Assembly (NCBI GenBank): GCA_946811185.2
Contig: OX328105.1
Coordinates: 42,966,845 to 43,030,844 of the forward strand
Direction: 5' to 3'
Origin: Hippopus hippopus
Lineage: Eukaryota > Mollusca > Bivalvia > Cardiida > Cardiidae
Length of the DNA stretch: 64,000 nucleotides
Positions 51,326-63,189 of the stretch are shown here, in pieces (within the stretch, counting starts at the first letter, position 1; every line of letters begins with the position of its first letter). The position numbers and the translations under genes are program-made. Under the pieces are notes generated by a model. The model worked only from the letters and a program-made list of their open reading frames with translations, was not told where the DNA came from and searched no databases.

Positions 51326-51843
51326 GCCTGAATATAAAAAAAATAACTCCCATAATGACCGAGGTAACGTGTATCAGAAAATGGCCATAAAAGCATTCGC
51401 CTTTGATTAGTCTCCCATGCTGCATCCAGTCTAGCCCCAGTCTAGCAGTCAACATTGAGAGGGGCTTGACCATTGCAGAAAATTCTGATAACGAATGTGT
51501 TTTTAAACTTTCTAGCCGTACTACTTTCTCTTTCTTGGAAAATAATTTTACTAATCTATTCATTGCATATATATTTTTCAACAACTGTTCCAAGACGACG
51601 CGCCCGCTTGTAACAATCTTTAATGATTGTAAAGCAGGAAGAAGTAGAACTCTCACCCGTTCTGATTGGAATTTGCTTTATATTTTGGGGGAATGAAGCA
51701 AAAAATGTGCGGGACGAATGTTGATACGGTGAATACGCAGCCCCAATGTATTCATCGTCTCAACATTCATTCCTAAAGTTTCTTGAGCTGTCCGCTAAAA
51801 GTGCAAAGCAAAATCCATCGGGGCATTTCCCAGTATTATGCCC
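51326..51843. other. Unclassified, with a 25-bp-arm hairpin
   Basis: Open frames on both strands (51210-51656 minus, 51403-51696 plus) have no recognisable domain. GGACGAATGTTGATACGG...GTATTCATCGTCTCAACATT (51709-51772) form a hairpin. Confidence 0.4.
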
Positions 51844-51987
51844 CACAGGAATTTGACATTCTATAATGAAAATATATGATTAAATATGAAAAAAATACTC
51901 CCCTATATATAAAGAAACACATATATAGGGGAGTATTTTTTTCATATTTAATCATATATTTTCATTATAGAATGTCAAATTCCTGTG
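51844..51987. repeat. Perfect 67-bp-arm inverted repeat with 10-bp loop
   Basis: The left arm 51844-51910 (from CACAGGAATTTGACATTC) is the exact complement of the right arm 51921-51987; the loop is AAAGAAACAC. It lies 78 bp past the donor of ZP exon 1, in intron 1, and would form a 67-bp RNA stem in the pre-mRNA. Confidence 0.95.
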
Positions 51988-52064
51988 TTATGCCCATACA
52001 AGTGGTACCAGTATACAGCTTAGAACAAGACAAAGTTATCAAGAAACTAAAAGCGAAAACTTAC

Positions 52065-52143
52065 CGTATTCTAGCACATCTTGTGACGATACAGATGCGA
52101 CGGCAAGCGCTACAACGCAAAATACCAAACAAGCAGAATACAT
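52065..52143 (-). CDS. ZP gene exon 1: start codon and signal peptide
   Basis: The ATG (complement of 52141-52143) opens a 26-codon exon whose first residues, MYSACLVFCVVALAVASVSS, form a typical signal peptide: hydrophobic core, then small residues before a likely cut near SVSS/Q. The exon ends TAC G and is followed by a perfect GTAAGT donor (complement of 52059-52064), phase 1. The split codon completes as Glu in exon 2, giving mature residues QDVLEYE before the first ZP cysteine. The 5' UTR and promoter lie above 52143 and were not resolved. Intron 1 runs to 46071 and holds MITE-A copies, a LINE fragment, the THAP-bearing element and long hairpins. Confidence 0.75.
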
Positions 52144-52310
52144 GTCGTGCGCCAAAGCTATAATCAATCTACCAATCTTAATTTCATGGCAACACTCAAT
52201 TCTTATATGTTACAATTCTCGTTCATCATGATGTATCTGTGCACGTGAAAATTTCTATCGCTCGTGCAAAGCTATGTGTACGACAATGGCGTTTTGACAC
52301 AACCTTTACT

Positions 52311-52532
52311 CTCTACTCGACAACAAAGATTTAGGGTTGTCCGAATTAAAAGAATTTGCTGAACGTAATACAAATAACTAAGAATATATGCGACAAAGGT
52401 GATTGAATTTGTGTTTGAAAGGGTGGAAAAGTTGGGTATAACCGGTTACCAGCATTTTCTCCTGATTCCACAATGTTTTCGAAAGCTTCTTTCCGAAGGG
52501 TAGTTTAAACACGATATCTTTGGTAAAGGGCA
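52311..52532 (+). repeat. MITE-A copy
   Basis: Palindrome arm lost (GTTGGGTATAACCGG); right end GGTAAAGGGCAAAC. It lies upstream of the ZP gene. Confidence 0.75.
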
Positions 52533-52847
52533 AACTCAAGTTCAAATTGTTGGCGGTCATCCACAAATGTGTTGGACGGAATCGCGGTATTTCGCACAGT
52601 TGCGACGCGGAATAGTCCCTCGTCACAACTCGGCCGATCCCGTAACTACGTCTTTGATCTACGGATCACCCGAGATTTGTCGAATGGCGTACGAGTCTTA
52701 GCTTTGCCATAGTGATTGCAGAAGAACCCTCTGACGTACTAAGCTCGCGGAGATCGAACAATGACTGGATGATAACAAAATCAATATATATATCCATCTG
52801 CCAAATGTAAACCAGGGGAGTGGTAAAATGCGTTTGATTTTAAATCA

Positions 52848-53093
52848 TACCATTTTAAGGTATGGAAATTATTATGAAGATGGCAATCTGTTATTGTACG
52901 ATCTGTCCAAGAGTTAGTCACCGGCAAGGAAATGGACTTTAAAACTAGGTCAAAAGTTTCCAGGTCGCTCTATCTTTTGTTCACGTTTTAGCAGGTTTTA
53001 ATATTCATTTTCCTGCCTGTGACTAACGCAAGGACCGATTGTCCAATCACAGATTGTCATCCTCACAATAATTTCCATACTTTTAAGTGGTAT
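52848..53093. repeat. Inverted-repeat (foldback) element of 245 bp
   Basis: TACCATTTTAAGGTATGGAA...AGTTAGTCACCGGCAAGG at the left and the imperfect complement CCTGCCTGTGACTAACGC...TTCCATACTTTTAAGTGGTA at the right; arms of about 84 bp. Confidence 0.75.
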
Positions 53094-54184
53094 TTATACT
53101 TAGAATTTAGATGCATTTCAACACTCTATGGTTTACTTTTGGTTGCTACCGGGACTTTAAGTTCTGAGACACAGCGGACAGCTTCTTGCGCAAACCCCTC
53201 CACCCCACCCCCGTTTTTTTGCCAAATTCAAAGTACTTAGGGTCCTGAAAAGCGGATACGAGGGGCAATTACTAGTATATGGAGGAATTGAAAATAAACC
53301 TTAGATCAAATGAAACGAATTTTTTCATTAAATAATTAGTAGATCTACATGTAACTAGATGACAAAAGCGGCGGAAAAGAAAAATTAGAGTTGAAGATTC
53401 TCGCAGGCTTACTGTGATTCTATCGTTTATGATGGTGCTCTATTGAATACTTGGATCCGTGGTGATAAGATAAACCGACTTCTTTGGTTACTGTTGCCAA
53501 GGGCTCACAAACAACCACAGTAAGTACATATACAGTATAGCAGATAGGCTACTTAAATCGTGCTGTCATGACTGTTTCTCTAGATAAAATTCCGAAAAAA
53601 AATATTTCTGCCATAATTATGTCTCTGGCGTTGATGAATTCTCGGTAAGAAATTTAAAGATGCTTGAACTAATTTACATAAAGACATGTACAAAAAGGGT
53701 GATTTACGGGGGCTACGGACAATGTTAAAGATCTACTTGTTTTAGCAAAGTTTTGAACTTCAATATGAAAAAAGAATAAAACACCTCAACAAAACTCTGT
53801 TTTGCCACATTTAAATAGAATTAAAGATACTTATTGTTATCGTAAGGCTAGTAAAGTCGTCTCAACATCATACCAAATTAAACAACACTGAATTACAAGC
53901 ATTTCGAAAACATTATAGATTGTCTGATTCTACAGAGAGGTGTAAGTTTGTGGAAAAATTGACTATGACTTGACTATGAAAAAATTCAATTTCAGGTTAA
54001 GGGAAAAAGGGTTGTCTTATGATTTCAAAATGTGTTAAGTGTGCTGTCAATTAACAAACTTGTTAAAATCAGTGACGGTAGTTTATCTTATGATATACTG
54101 AAGACAACGGGTGGTCAAGTTGATTAGAGCGGCAAACTGGTTTGCAACCAAACACACTTATCAGCTATCAGTTTACCAACACAT
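53094..54184. other. No recognised feature
   Basis: Between the ZP gene promoter side and the foldback element. No gene or repeat recognised; poly-C/T stretch at 53195-53220. Confidence 0.45.
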
Positions 54185-54191
54185 CCTTTGG

Positions 54192-54590
54192 AAGATAGGT
54201 AAAGTTAGCTACTAGTAGCCAGCTACTAGTAGCCAGCTACTTGTTCAGGTAAAGTTAGCTACTAGTAGCCAGCTACTTGTTCAGGTAAAGTTAGCTTCTA
54301 GTAGCCAGCTACTAGTAGCCAGCTACTTGAGCTGGTAAAATTGGTTATTTGTAGCCAGCTACTGGTAGCCACCTTCTAGAAAGCAGTCACTTGTAAAGGA
54401 AAATCTGGCAATTCGTACCAAGCGACCAATATATAGGTTATTAAAATGGAGGTTTTTATTATTTCCCTAAAGATACAAGTAGCTGAAAAACCAAATGTCG
54501 ACGCTTTAAACGAAATGTTTTTCTTCCATCCAGAATACTATATAAATGCATCAGAAAAATCAAAATCAAATAATTTCCTGTATTAAAGGG
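54192..54590 (+). repeat. Left inverted end of the foldback element
   Basis: It holds five to seven imperfect copies of AGCTACTAGTAGCC and AGCTACTTGTTCAGGTAAAG, then GGTAGCCACCTTCTAGAAAG, GCAATTCGTACCAAGCGACC and CTTCCATCCAGAATACTA, all found inverted at the right end. Confidence 0.9.
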
Positions 54591-55955
54591 TCAAGCTGCG
54601 AGATCTGTCACTAGGAATTTTTTTTCACATTTGTTTTTAATTAAGGATCCATAATGTACAAGTAGCTGACGACATTAAGACAGACATTTCAAAATATTTC
54701 AAAGAATCACATTCACTGTACTACAGAGAAATGGAAAATATCATTTTCAATTCATTTTTAATTATTAAAGGGGCGAGCGACTCGTCATGAAAATTGGGAC
54801 ATTTTTCAATTTCACTTAGAAAGGAATTGAAAGGTACAAGTAGCCGGCGAGTCTAAGAGCTGTTTTTGTAATTAAGTACTTGTTTTGAATAAAGTAGACT
54901 ATAAATGCGTCAGAAAACTCAAAATTGAAGCATTTCCGGTTATTAAAGGGGCCAGCTACTTGATATAAAAACTAGACAACTTTGCTGTTTTTCGAAGTAA
55001 TGATTTCAAATGTACAAGTAGCTGGCGAGATTAAAAGAGATTTTTCAAAATATTTCAACAAATCTTTTTGGGGACACTTAGGAGAAATTAAAAATATCAA
55101 AATCAATCCATTCTCATCCATTTTAGGGGCCAGCTACTCGTCATGAAAATGTGGATATTTTTCAATTTTATTTAGAGTGAAATCAAAAGGTACAAGAAAC
55201 TGGCGAGCCTAAGAGCGAATTTTGAAATTAAAAGCTTGTTTTGAATAACAGATACTATAAATGTATAAGAAAACTCAAAATTGAGTCATTTCCAGTTACT
55301 AAAGGTGCCAGCTACTTGACTTGAAAACTGGACGACTTTGCTGTTTTTCGAAGTAATGATTTCAAATGTACAAGTAGCTGGCGAGATTAAAAGAGATTTT
55401 TCAAAATATTTCAACAAATCTTTTTGGAGACATTTAGGAGAAATTAGAAAAATCAAAATCAATCCATTCTCATCCGTTTAAGGGGCCAGCTACTCGTCAT
55501 GAAAATGCCGATATTTTTCAATTTTACTTAGAGTGAAATCAAAAGTTACAAGTAGCTGGCGAGCCTAAGAGCGAATTTTGAAATTAAAAGCTTGTTTTGA
55601 ATAACAGATACTATGAATATATAAGAAAACTCAAAATTGAGTCATTTCCGGTTATTAAAGGGGCCAGCTACTTCACTTGAAAACTGGACGACTTTGTTGT
55701 TTTTCGAAGTAATGATTTCAAATGTACAAGTAGCTGGCGAGATTAAAAGAGATTTTTCAAAATATTTCAACAAATCATATTCAGGATACGTAGGGAAAAT
55801 TAAAAATATCAAAATCAATCCATTCTCATCCGTTTAAGGGGCCAGCTACTCGTCATGAAAATGCGGATATTTTTCAATTTTACTTAGAGTGAAATCAAAA
55901 GGTACAAGTAGCTGGCGAGCCTAAGAGCGAATTTTGAAATAAATGCTTGTTTTGA
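54591..55955 (-). repeat. Satellite, short block (about 4 units of 356 bp)
   Basis: Units read in the reverse sense to the long block (GTACAAGTAGCTGGCGAG). The first unit next to the inverted end is the most diverged; the later ones are close to each other. Confidence 0.9.
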
Positions 55956-58900
55956 ATCTCTTTTAATCTCGCCAGCTACTTGTACATTTGAAATCATTAC
56001 TTCGAAAAATAGCAAAGTTGTCCAGTTTTCAAATCAAGTAGCTGGTCCCTTTAATAACCGGAAATGATTCAATTTTGAGTTTTCTTATACATTCATAATA
56101 TCTGTTATTCAAAACAAGTATTTAATTTCAAAATTCGCTCTTAGACTCGCCAGCTACTTGTAGCTTTTGATTTCACTCTTGGTAAAATTGATAACTATCT
56201 GCATTTTCATGACGAGTAGCTGGCTCCTAAAATGAATAAGAATTGATTAATTTTGATATTTTTAATTTCTCCTACCTGTCCTCAATATGATTTGTTGAAA
56301 TATTTTGAAAAATCTCTCTAAACCTCGCCAGCTACTTGTACATTTTAAATCATGATTTCGCAAAAGTACGAAACTGGCACATTTTGTGATCAAGTAGCTG
56401 GCCCCTTTTATAACCAGAAACTCTTCAATTTGGAATTTTCTGACACATTTATACTCTCTTTTATTCAAAACAAGCATTTAATTTCAAAATTCGCTCTTAG
56501 GCTCGCCAGCTACTTGTACCTTTTGATTTCACTCTAAGTAAAATTGAAAAATATCCGCATTTTCATGACGAGTAGCTGGCCCCTAAAATGGATAAGAATG
56601 GATTGATTTTGATATTTTTAATTTTCCCTACGTATCCTGAATATGATTTGTTGAAATATTTTGAAAAATCTCTTTTAATCTCGCTAGCTACTTATACATT
56701 TGAAATCATTACTTCGAAAAACAACAAAGTCGTCCAGTTTTCAAGTCAAGTAGCTGGCCCCTTTAATAACCGGAAATGACTCAGTTTTGAGTTTTCTTAT
56801 ACATTCATAGTATCTGTTATTCAAAACAAGCATTTAATTTCAAAATTCGCTCTTAGGCTCGCCAGCTACATGTACCTTTTGATTTCACTCTAAGTAAAAT
56901 TGAAAAATATCGGCATTTTCATGACGAGTAGCTGGCCCCTTAAATGGATGAGAATGGATTGATTTTGATATTTTTGATTTCTCCTAAGTGTCCCCAAAAA
57001 GATTTGTTGAAATATTTTGAAAAATCTCTTTTAATCTCGCCAGCTACTTGTACATTTTAAATCATTACTTTGAAAAACAGCAAAGTTGTCCAGTTTTCAA
57101 GTCAAGTAGCTGGCCCCTTAATAACGGGAAATAATTCAATTTTGAGTTTTCTTATACATTTACAGTATCTGTTATTCAAAACAAGCATTTAATTTCAAAA
57201 TTCGCTCTTAGACTGGCTAGCTACTTGTACCTTTTGATTTCACTCTAAGTAAAATTGAAAACTATCCGCATTTTCATGACGAGTAGCTGGCCCTTAAAAC
57301 GGATGAGAATGGATTGATTTTGATTTTTTTAATTTCTCCTTCGTGTCCTCAATATGATTTGTTGAAATATTTTGAAAAATCTCTTTTAACCTCGCCAGCT
57401 ACTTGTACATTTGAAATCATTACTTGAAAAACGTGTGAAATTGTCCCATTTTCTGATCAAGTAGCTGGCCCCTTCAATGACTGGAAATGATTCAATTTTG
57501 AGTTTTCTTATACATTCACAGTCCCTGTTATTCAAAACAAGCATTTAATTTCAAAATTCGCTCTTAGGCTGGCCAGCTACTTGTACCTTTTGATTTTACT
57601 CTAAGTAAAATTGAAAAATATCCGCATTTTCATGACGAGTAGCTGGCCCTTTAAATGGATAAGAATTAATTGATTTTGATATTTTTAATTTTCCCTACGT
57701 ATCCTGAATATGATTAGTTGAAATATTTTGAAAAATCTCTTTTAATCTCGCCAGCTACTTGTACATTTTAAATCATGATTTTGGAAAAGTGCCAAATTGT
57801 CCAATTTTCAGATCAAGTAGCTGGCCCCTTTAATAACCGGAAATCATTCAATTTTGAGTTTTCTTATACATTCATAATATCTGTTATTCAAAACAAGCAT
57901 TTAATTTCAAAATTCCCTCTTAGGCTCGCCAGCTACTTGTACCTTTTGATTTCACTCTAAGTAAAATTGAAAAATATCCGCATTTTCATGACGAGTAGCT
58001 GGCCCCTAAAATGGATAAGAATGGATTCATTTTGATATTTTTGATTTCTCCTAAGTGTCCCCAAAAAGATTTGTTGAAATATTTTGAAAAATCTCTTTTA
58101 ATCTCGCCAGCTACTTGTACATTTGAAATCATTACTTCGAAAAACAGCAAAGTCGTCCAGTTTTCAAATCAAGTAGCTGGCCCCTTTAATAACCGGAAAT
58201 GACTCAGTTTTGAGTTTTCTTATACATTCATAGTATCTGTTATTCAAAACAAGCATTTAATTTCAAAATTCGCTCTTAGGCTCGCCAGCTACTTGTACCT
58301 TTTAATTTCACTCTAAGTAAAATTGAAAAATATCCGCATTTTCATGACGAGTAGTTGGCCCCTTAAATGGATAAGAATGGATTGATTTTGATATTTTTAA
58401 TGTCTCCTAAGTGTCCCCAAAAAGATTTGTTGAAATATTTTGAAAAATCTCTTTTAATCTCGCCAGCTACTTCTACATTTGAAATCATTACTTCGAAAAG
58501 CAGCAAAGTCGTCCAGTTTTCAAATCAGGTAGCTGGCCCCTTAAATAACCGGAAATGATTCAATTTTGAGTTTTCTTATACATTCATAGTATTTGTTATT
58601 CAAAACAAGCATTTAATTTTAAAATTCGCTCTTAGGCTCGCCAGCTACTTGTAGCTTTTGATTTCACTCTAGGTAAAATTGAAAAATATCTGCATTTTCA
58701 TGGCGAGTAGCTGGCCCCTAAAATGGATAAGAATGGATTGATTTAGATATTTTTAATTTTCCCTACGTATCCTGAATATGATTTGTTGAAACATTTTGAA
58801 AAATCTCTTTTAATCTCGCCAGCTACTTGTACATTTGAAATCATTACTTCGAAAAACAACAAAGTCGTCCAGTTTTCAAGTGAAGTAGCTAGCCCCTTTA

Positions 58901-61900
58901 ATAACCGGAAATGACTCAATTTTGAGTTTTCTTATACATTCATAGTATCTGTTATTCAAAACAAGCATTTAATTTTAAAATTCGCTCTTAGGCTCGCCAG
59001 CTACTTGTACCTTTTGATTTCACTCTAGGTAAAATTGAAAAATATCAGCATTTTCATGGCGAGTAGCTGGCCCCTAAAATGGATAAGAATGGATTGATTT
59101 TGATATTTTTAATTTTCCCTACGTATCCTGAATATGATTTGTTGAAATATTTTGAAAAATCTCTTTTAATCTTGCTTGCTACTTATACATTTGAAATGAT
59201 TACTTCGAAAAACAACAAAGTCGTCCAGTTTTCAAGTCAAGTAGCTGGCCCCTTTAATAACCGGAAATGACTCAGTTTTGAGTTTTCTTATACATTCATA
59301 GTATCTGTTATTCAAAACAAGCATTTAATTTCAAAATTCGCTCTTAGGCTCGCCAGCTACATGTACCTTTTGATTTCACTCTAAGTAAAATTGAAAAATA
59401 TCGGCATTTTCATGACGAGTAGCTGGCCCCTTAAATGGATGAGAATGGATTGATTTTGATATTTTTGATTTCTCCTAAGTGTCCCCAAAAAGATTTGTTG
59501 AAATATTTTGAAAAATCTCTTTTAATCTCGCCAGCTACTTGTACATTTGAAATCATTACTTCGAAAAACAACAAAGTCGTCCAGTTTTCAAGTCAAGTAG
59601 CTGGCCCCTTTAATAACCGGAAATGATTCAATTTTGAGTTTTCTTATACATTCATAATATCTGTTATTCAAAACAAGCATTTAATTTCAAAATTCGCTCT
59701 TAGGCTGGCCGGCTACTTGTACCTTTTGATTTCACTCTAAGTAAAATTGAAAAATATCCGCATTTTCATGACGAGTAGCTGGCCCTTTAAATGGATAAGA
59801 ATTAATTGATTTTGATATTTTTAATTTTCCCTACGTATCCTGAATATGATTAGTTGAAATATTTTGAAAAATCTCTTTTAATCTCGCCAGCTACTTGTAC
59901 ATTTGAAATCATGATTTTGCAAAAGTGCCAAATTGTCCCATTTTTAGATCAAGTAGCTGGCCCCTTTAATAACCGGAAATGATTCAATTTTGAGTTTTCT
60001 TATACATTCATAGTATCTGTTATTCAAAACAAGCTTTTAATTTCAAAATTCGCTCTTAGGCTCGCCAGCTACTTGTACCTTTTGATTTCACTCTAAGTAA
60101 AATTGAAAAATATCCGCATTTTCATGACGAGTAGCTGGCCCCTTAAATGGATGAGAATGGATTGATTTTGATATTTTTGATTTCTCCTAAGTGTCCCCAA
60201 AAAGATTTGTTGAAATATTTTGAAAAATCTCTTTTAATCTCGCCAGCTACTTGTCCACTTGAAATCATTACTTCGAAAAACAACAAAGTCGTCCAGTTTT
60301 CAAATCAAGTAGCTGGCCCCTTTAATAACCGGAAATGATTCAATTTTGAGTTTTCTTATACATTCATAATATCTGTTATTCAAAACAAGCATTTAATTTC
60401 AAAATTCGCTCTTAGGCTCGCCAGCTACTTGTACCTTTTGATTTCACTCTAAGTAAAATTGAAAAATATCCGCATTTTCATGGCGAGTAGCTGGCCCCTA
60501 AAATGGATAAGAATGGATTGATTTAGATTTTTTTTAATTTTCCCTACGTATCCTGAATATGATTTGTTGAAATATTTTGAAAAATCTCTTTTAATCTCGC
60601 CAGCTATTTGTACATTTGAAATCATGATTTTGCAAAAGTGCCAAATTGTCCCATTTTTAGATCAAGTAGCTGGCCCCTTTAATAACTGGAAATGATTCAA
60701 TTTTGAGTTTTCTTATACATTCATAGTATCTGTTATTCAAAACAAGCTTTTAATTTCAAAATTCGCTCTTAGGCTCGCCAGCTACTTGTATCTTTTTATT
60801 TCACTCTAAGTAAAATTGAAAAATATCCGCATTTTCATGACGAGTAGCTGGCCCCTAAAATGGATAAGAATGGATTGATTTTGATATTTTTAATTTTCCC
60901 TACGTATCCCGAATATGATTTTTTGAAATATTGTGAAAAATCTCTTTTAATCTCGCCAGCTACTTGTACATTTGAAATCATGATTTTGCAAAAGTGCCAA
61001 ATTGTCCCATTTTTAGATCAAGTATCTGGCCCCTTTAATAACTGGAAATAATTCAATTTTGAGTTTTCTTTTATATTCATAGTATCTGTTATTCAAAACA
61101 AGCTTTTAATTTCAAAATTCGCTCTTAGGCTCGCCAGCTACTTGTACCTTTTGATTTCACTCTAAGTAAAATTGAAAAATATCCGCATTTTCATGACAAG
61201 TAGCTGGCCCCTAAAATGGATAAGAATGGATTGATTTTGATATTTTTAATTTTCCCTATGTATCCTGAATATGATTTGTTGAAATATTTTGAAAAATCTC
61301 TTTTAATCTCGCCAGGTACTTGTACATTTGAAATCATTACTTCGAAAAACAGCAAAATTGTCCAGTTTTCAAATCAAGTAGCTGGCCCCTTTAATAACTG
61401 GAAATGATTCAATTTTGAGTTTTCTTACACATTCATAGTATCTGTTATTCAAAACAAGCTTTTAATTTCAAAATTCGCTCTTAGGCTCGCCAGCTACTTG
61501 TATCTTTTTATTTCACTCTAAGTAAAATTGAAAAATATCCGCATTTTCATGACGAGTAGCTGGCCCCTAAAATGGATAAGAATGGATTGATTTTGATATT
61601 TTTAATTTTCCCTACGTATCCCGAATATGATTTATTGAAATATTTTGAAAAATCTCTTTTAATCTCGCCAGCTACTTGTACATTTGAAATCATGATTTTG
61701 CAAAAGTGCCAAATTGTCCCATTTTTAGATCAAGTAGCTGGCCCCTTTAATAACTGGAAAACATTCAATTTTGAGTTTTCTTATATATTCATAGTATCTG
61801 TTATTCAAAACAAGCTTTTAATTTCAAAATTCGCTCTTAGGCTCGCCAGCTACTTGTACCTTTTGATTTCACTCTAAGTAAAATTGAAAAATATCCGCAT

Positions 61901-63189
61901 TTTCATGACAAGTAGCTGGCCCCTAAAATGGATAAGAATGGATTGATTTTGATATTTTTAATTTTCCCTATGTATCCTGAATATGATTTGTTGAAATATT
62001 TTGAAAAATCTCTTTTAATCTCGCCAGCTACTTGTACATTTGAAATCATTACTTCGAAAAACAGCAAAATTGTCCAGTTTTCAAATCAAGTAGCTGGCCC
62101 CTTTAATAACTGTAAATGATTCAATTTTGAGTTTTCTTACACATTCATAGTATCTGTTATTCAAAACAAGCATTTAATTTCAAAATTCGCTCTTAGGCTC
62201 GCCAGCTACTTGTACCTTTTGATTTCACTCTAAGTAAAATTGAAAAATATCCACATTTTCATGACGAGTAGCTGGCCCCTAAAATGGATAAGAATGGATT
62301 GATTTTGATATTTTTAATTTTCCCTACGTATCCTGAATATGATTTGTTGAAATATTTTGAAAAATCTCTTTTAATCTCGCCAGCTACTTGTACATTTTAA
62401 ATCATGATTTTGCAAAAGTGCCAAATTGTCCAATTTTCTGATCAAGTAGCTGGCCCCTTTAATAACCGGAAATGATTCAATTTTGAGTTTTCTTATACAT
62501 TCATAATATCTGTTATTCAAAACAAGCATTTAATTTCAAAATTCGCTCTTAGGCTCGCCAGCTACTTGTACCTTTTGATTTTAATCTAAGTTGAAAAATA
62601 TCCGCATTTTCATGACGAGTACCTGGGCCCTTTTAATGATAAGAATGGACTAATTTTTAAAATCTTTAATTTCCCCTACATATCCTCAATATGATTCGTT
62701 GAGATATTTTGAAAAATCTCTCTAAATCTAGCGAGCTGCAAAAGTGCAAAATTGTCCGATTTATATTAAGTAGCTGGCCCCTTTAATTACTGGAAATGCT
62801 TCAATTTTGAGTTTTCTGACGCATTTATTGTCTACTTTATTCAAAACAAGCACTTAATTACAAAAATAGCTCTTAGACTCCCCAGCTACTTGTACTTTTG
62901 AATTCCTCTCTAAGTGAAATTGAAAAATGTCCCAATTTTCATGACGAGCAGCTGGCCCCTTTTATAATTAAAAATGAATTTAAAATGATATTTTCCATTT
63001 CTTCGTAGTACAGTGAATGTGATTCTTTGAAATATTTTGAAATGTCTGTCTTAATCTCGTCCGCTACTTGTGTATTTTAAATCCCTAATTAAAAACAAAT
63101 GTAAAAGAAAATCTATTGACGGATCTCGTAGCTTGACCCTTTAATACAGGAAATTATTTGATTTTGATTTTTCTGATGCATTTATGTAG
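55956..63189 (+). repeat. Satellite, long block (about 20 units of 356 bp)
   Basis: Each unit is a diverged dimer of two halves of about 178 bp. Each half has CTCGCCAGCTACTTGTAC and, 50-60 bp later, AAGTAGCTGGCCCCT or GACGAGTAGCTGGCCCCT. Half-unit types alternate (TTACTTCGAAAAAC versus GATTTTGCAAAAG; CCCTACGTATCCTG versus CTAAGTGTCCCC). The 63-codon open frame in most units shifts frame between units, as 356 is not a multiple of 3, and is not a gene. Confidence 0.95.

Larger units (their letters stand above)
2549..52143 (-). other. Locus span of a ZP-domain membrane protein gene (about 50 kb, minus strand)
   Basis: The coding parts of this span are listed exon by exon below. Reading down the minus strand, exons at 52143-52065, 46070-45937, 43936-43788, 43170-43037, 36468-36378, 35661-35499 and 34737-34509 each have an AG acceptor and GT donor and join without a frame break: phases 1, 0, 2, 1, 2, 0, 1. 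The product has a signal peptide, a ZP domain and an RKRR site. Exons at 10342-10285 and 2709-2549 supply a juxtamembrane stretch, a transmembrane helix and the stop. One or two small exons between 34.5 and 10.3 kb are needed to keep phase. ZP proteins polymerise into extracellular matrices, egg coats or sensory and epithelial coats; which role this one has cannot be read from the sequence. The introns are almost pure transposon. Confidence 0.8.

Noticed and set aside
51210..51656. A 148-codon minus-strand gene
   Set aside because: No known domain; part overlaps a MITE-A fragment and an opposing open frame. It could not be supported as a gene, although it is the longest unexplained frame near the ZP gene start.
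56588..62119. Repeated 63-codon open frames starting MDKNGLILIF or MDENGLILIF
   Set aside because: They recur because the 356-bp satellite recurs. The period is not a multiple of three, several units have broken versions, and the composition is that of the AT-rich repeat.
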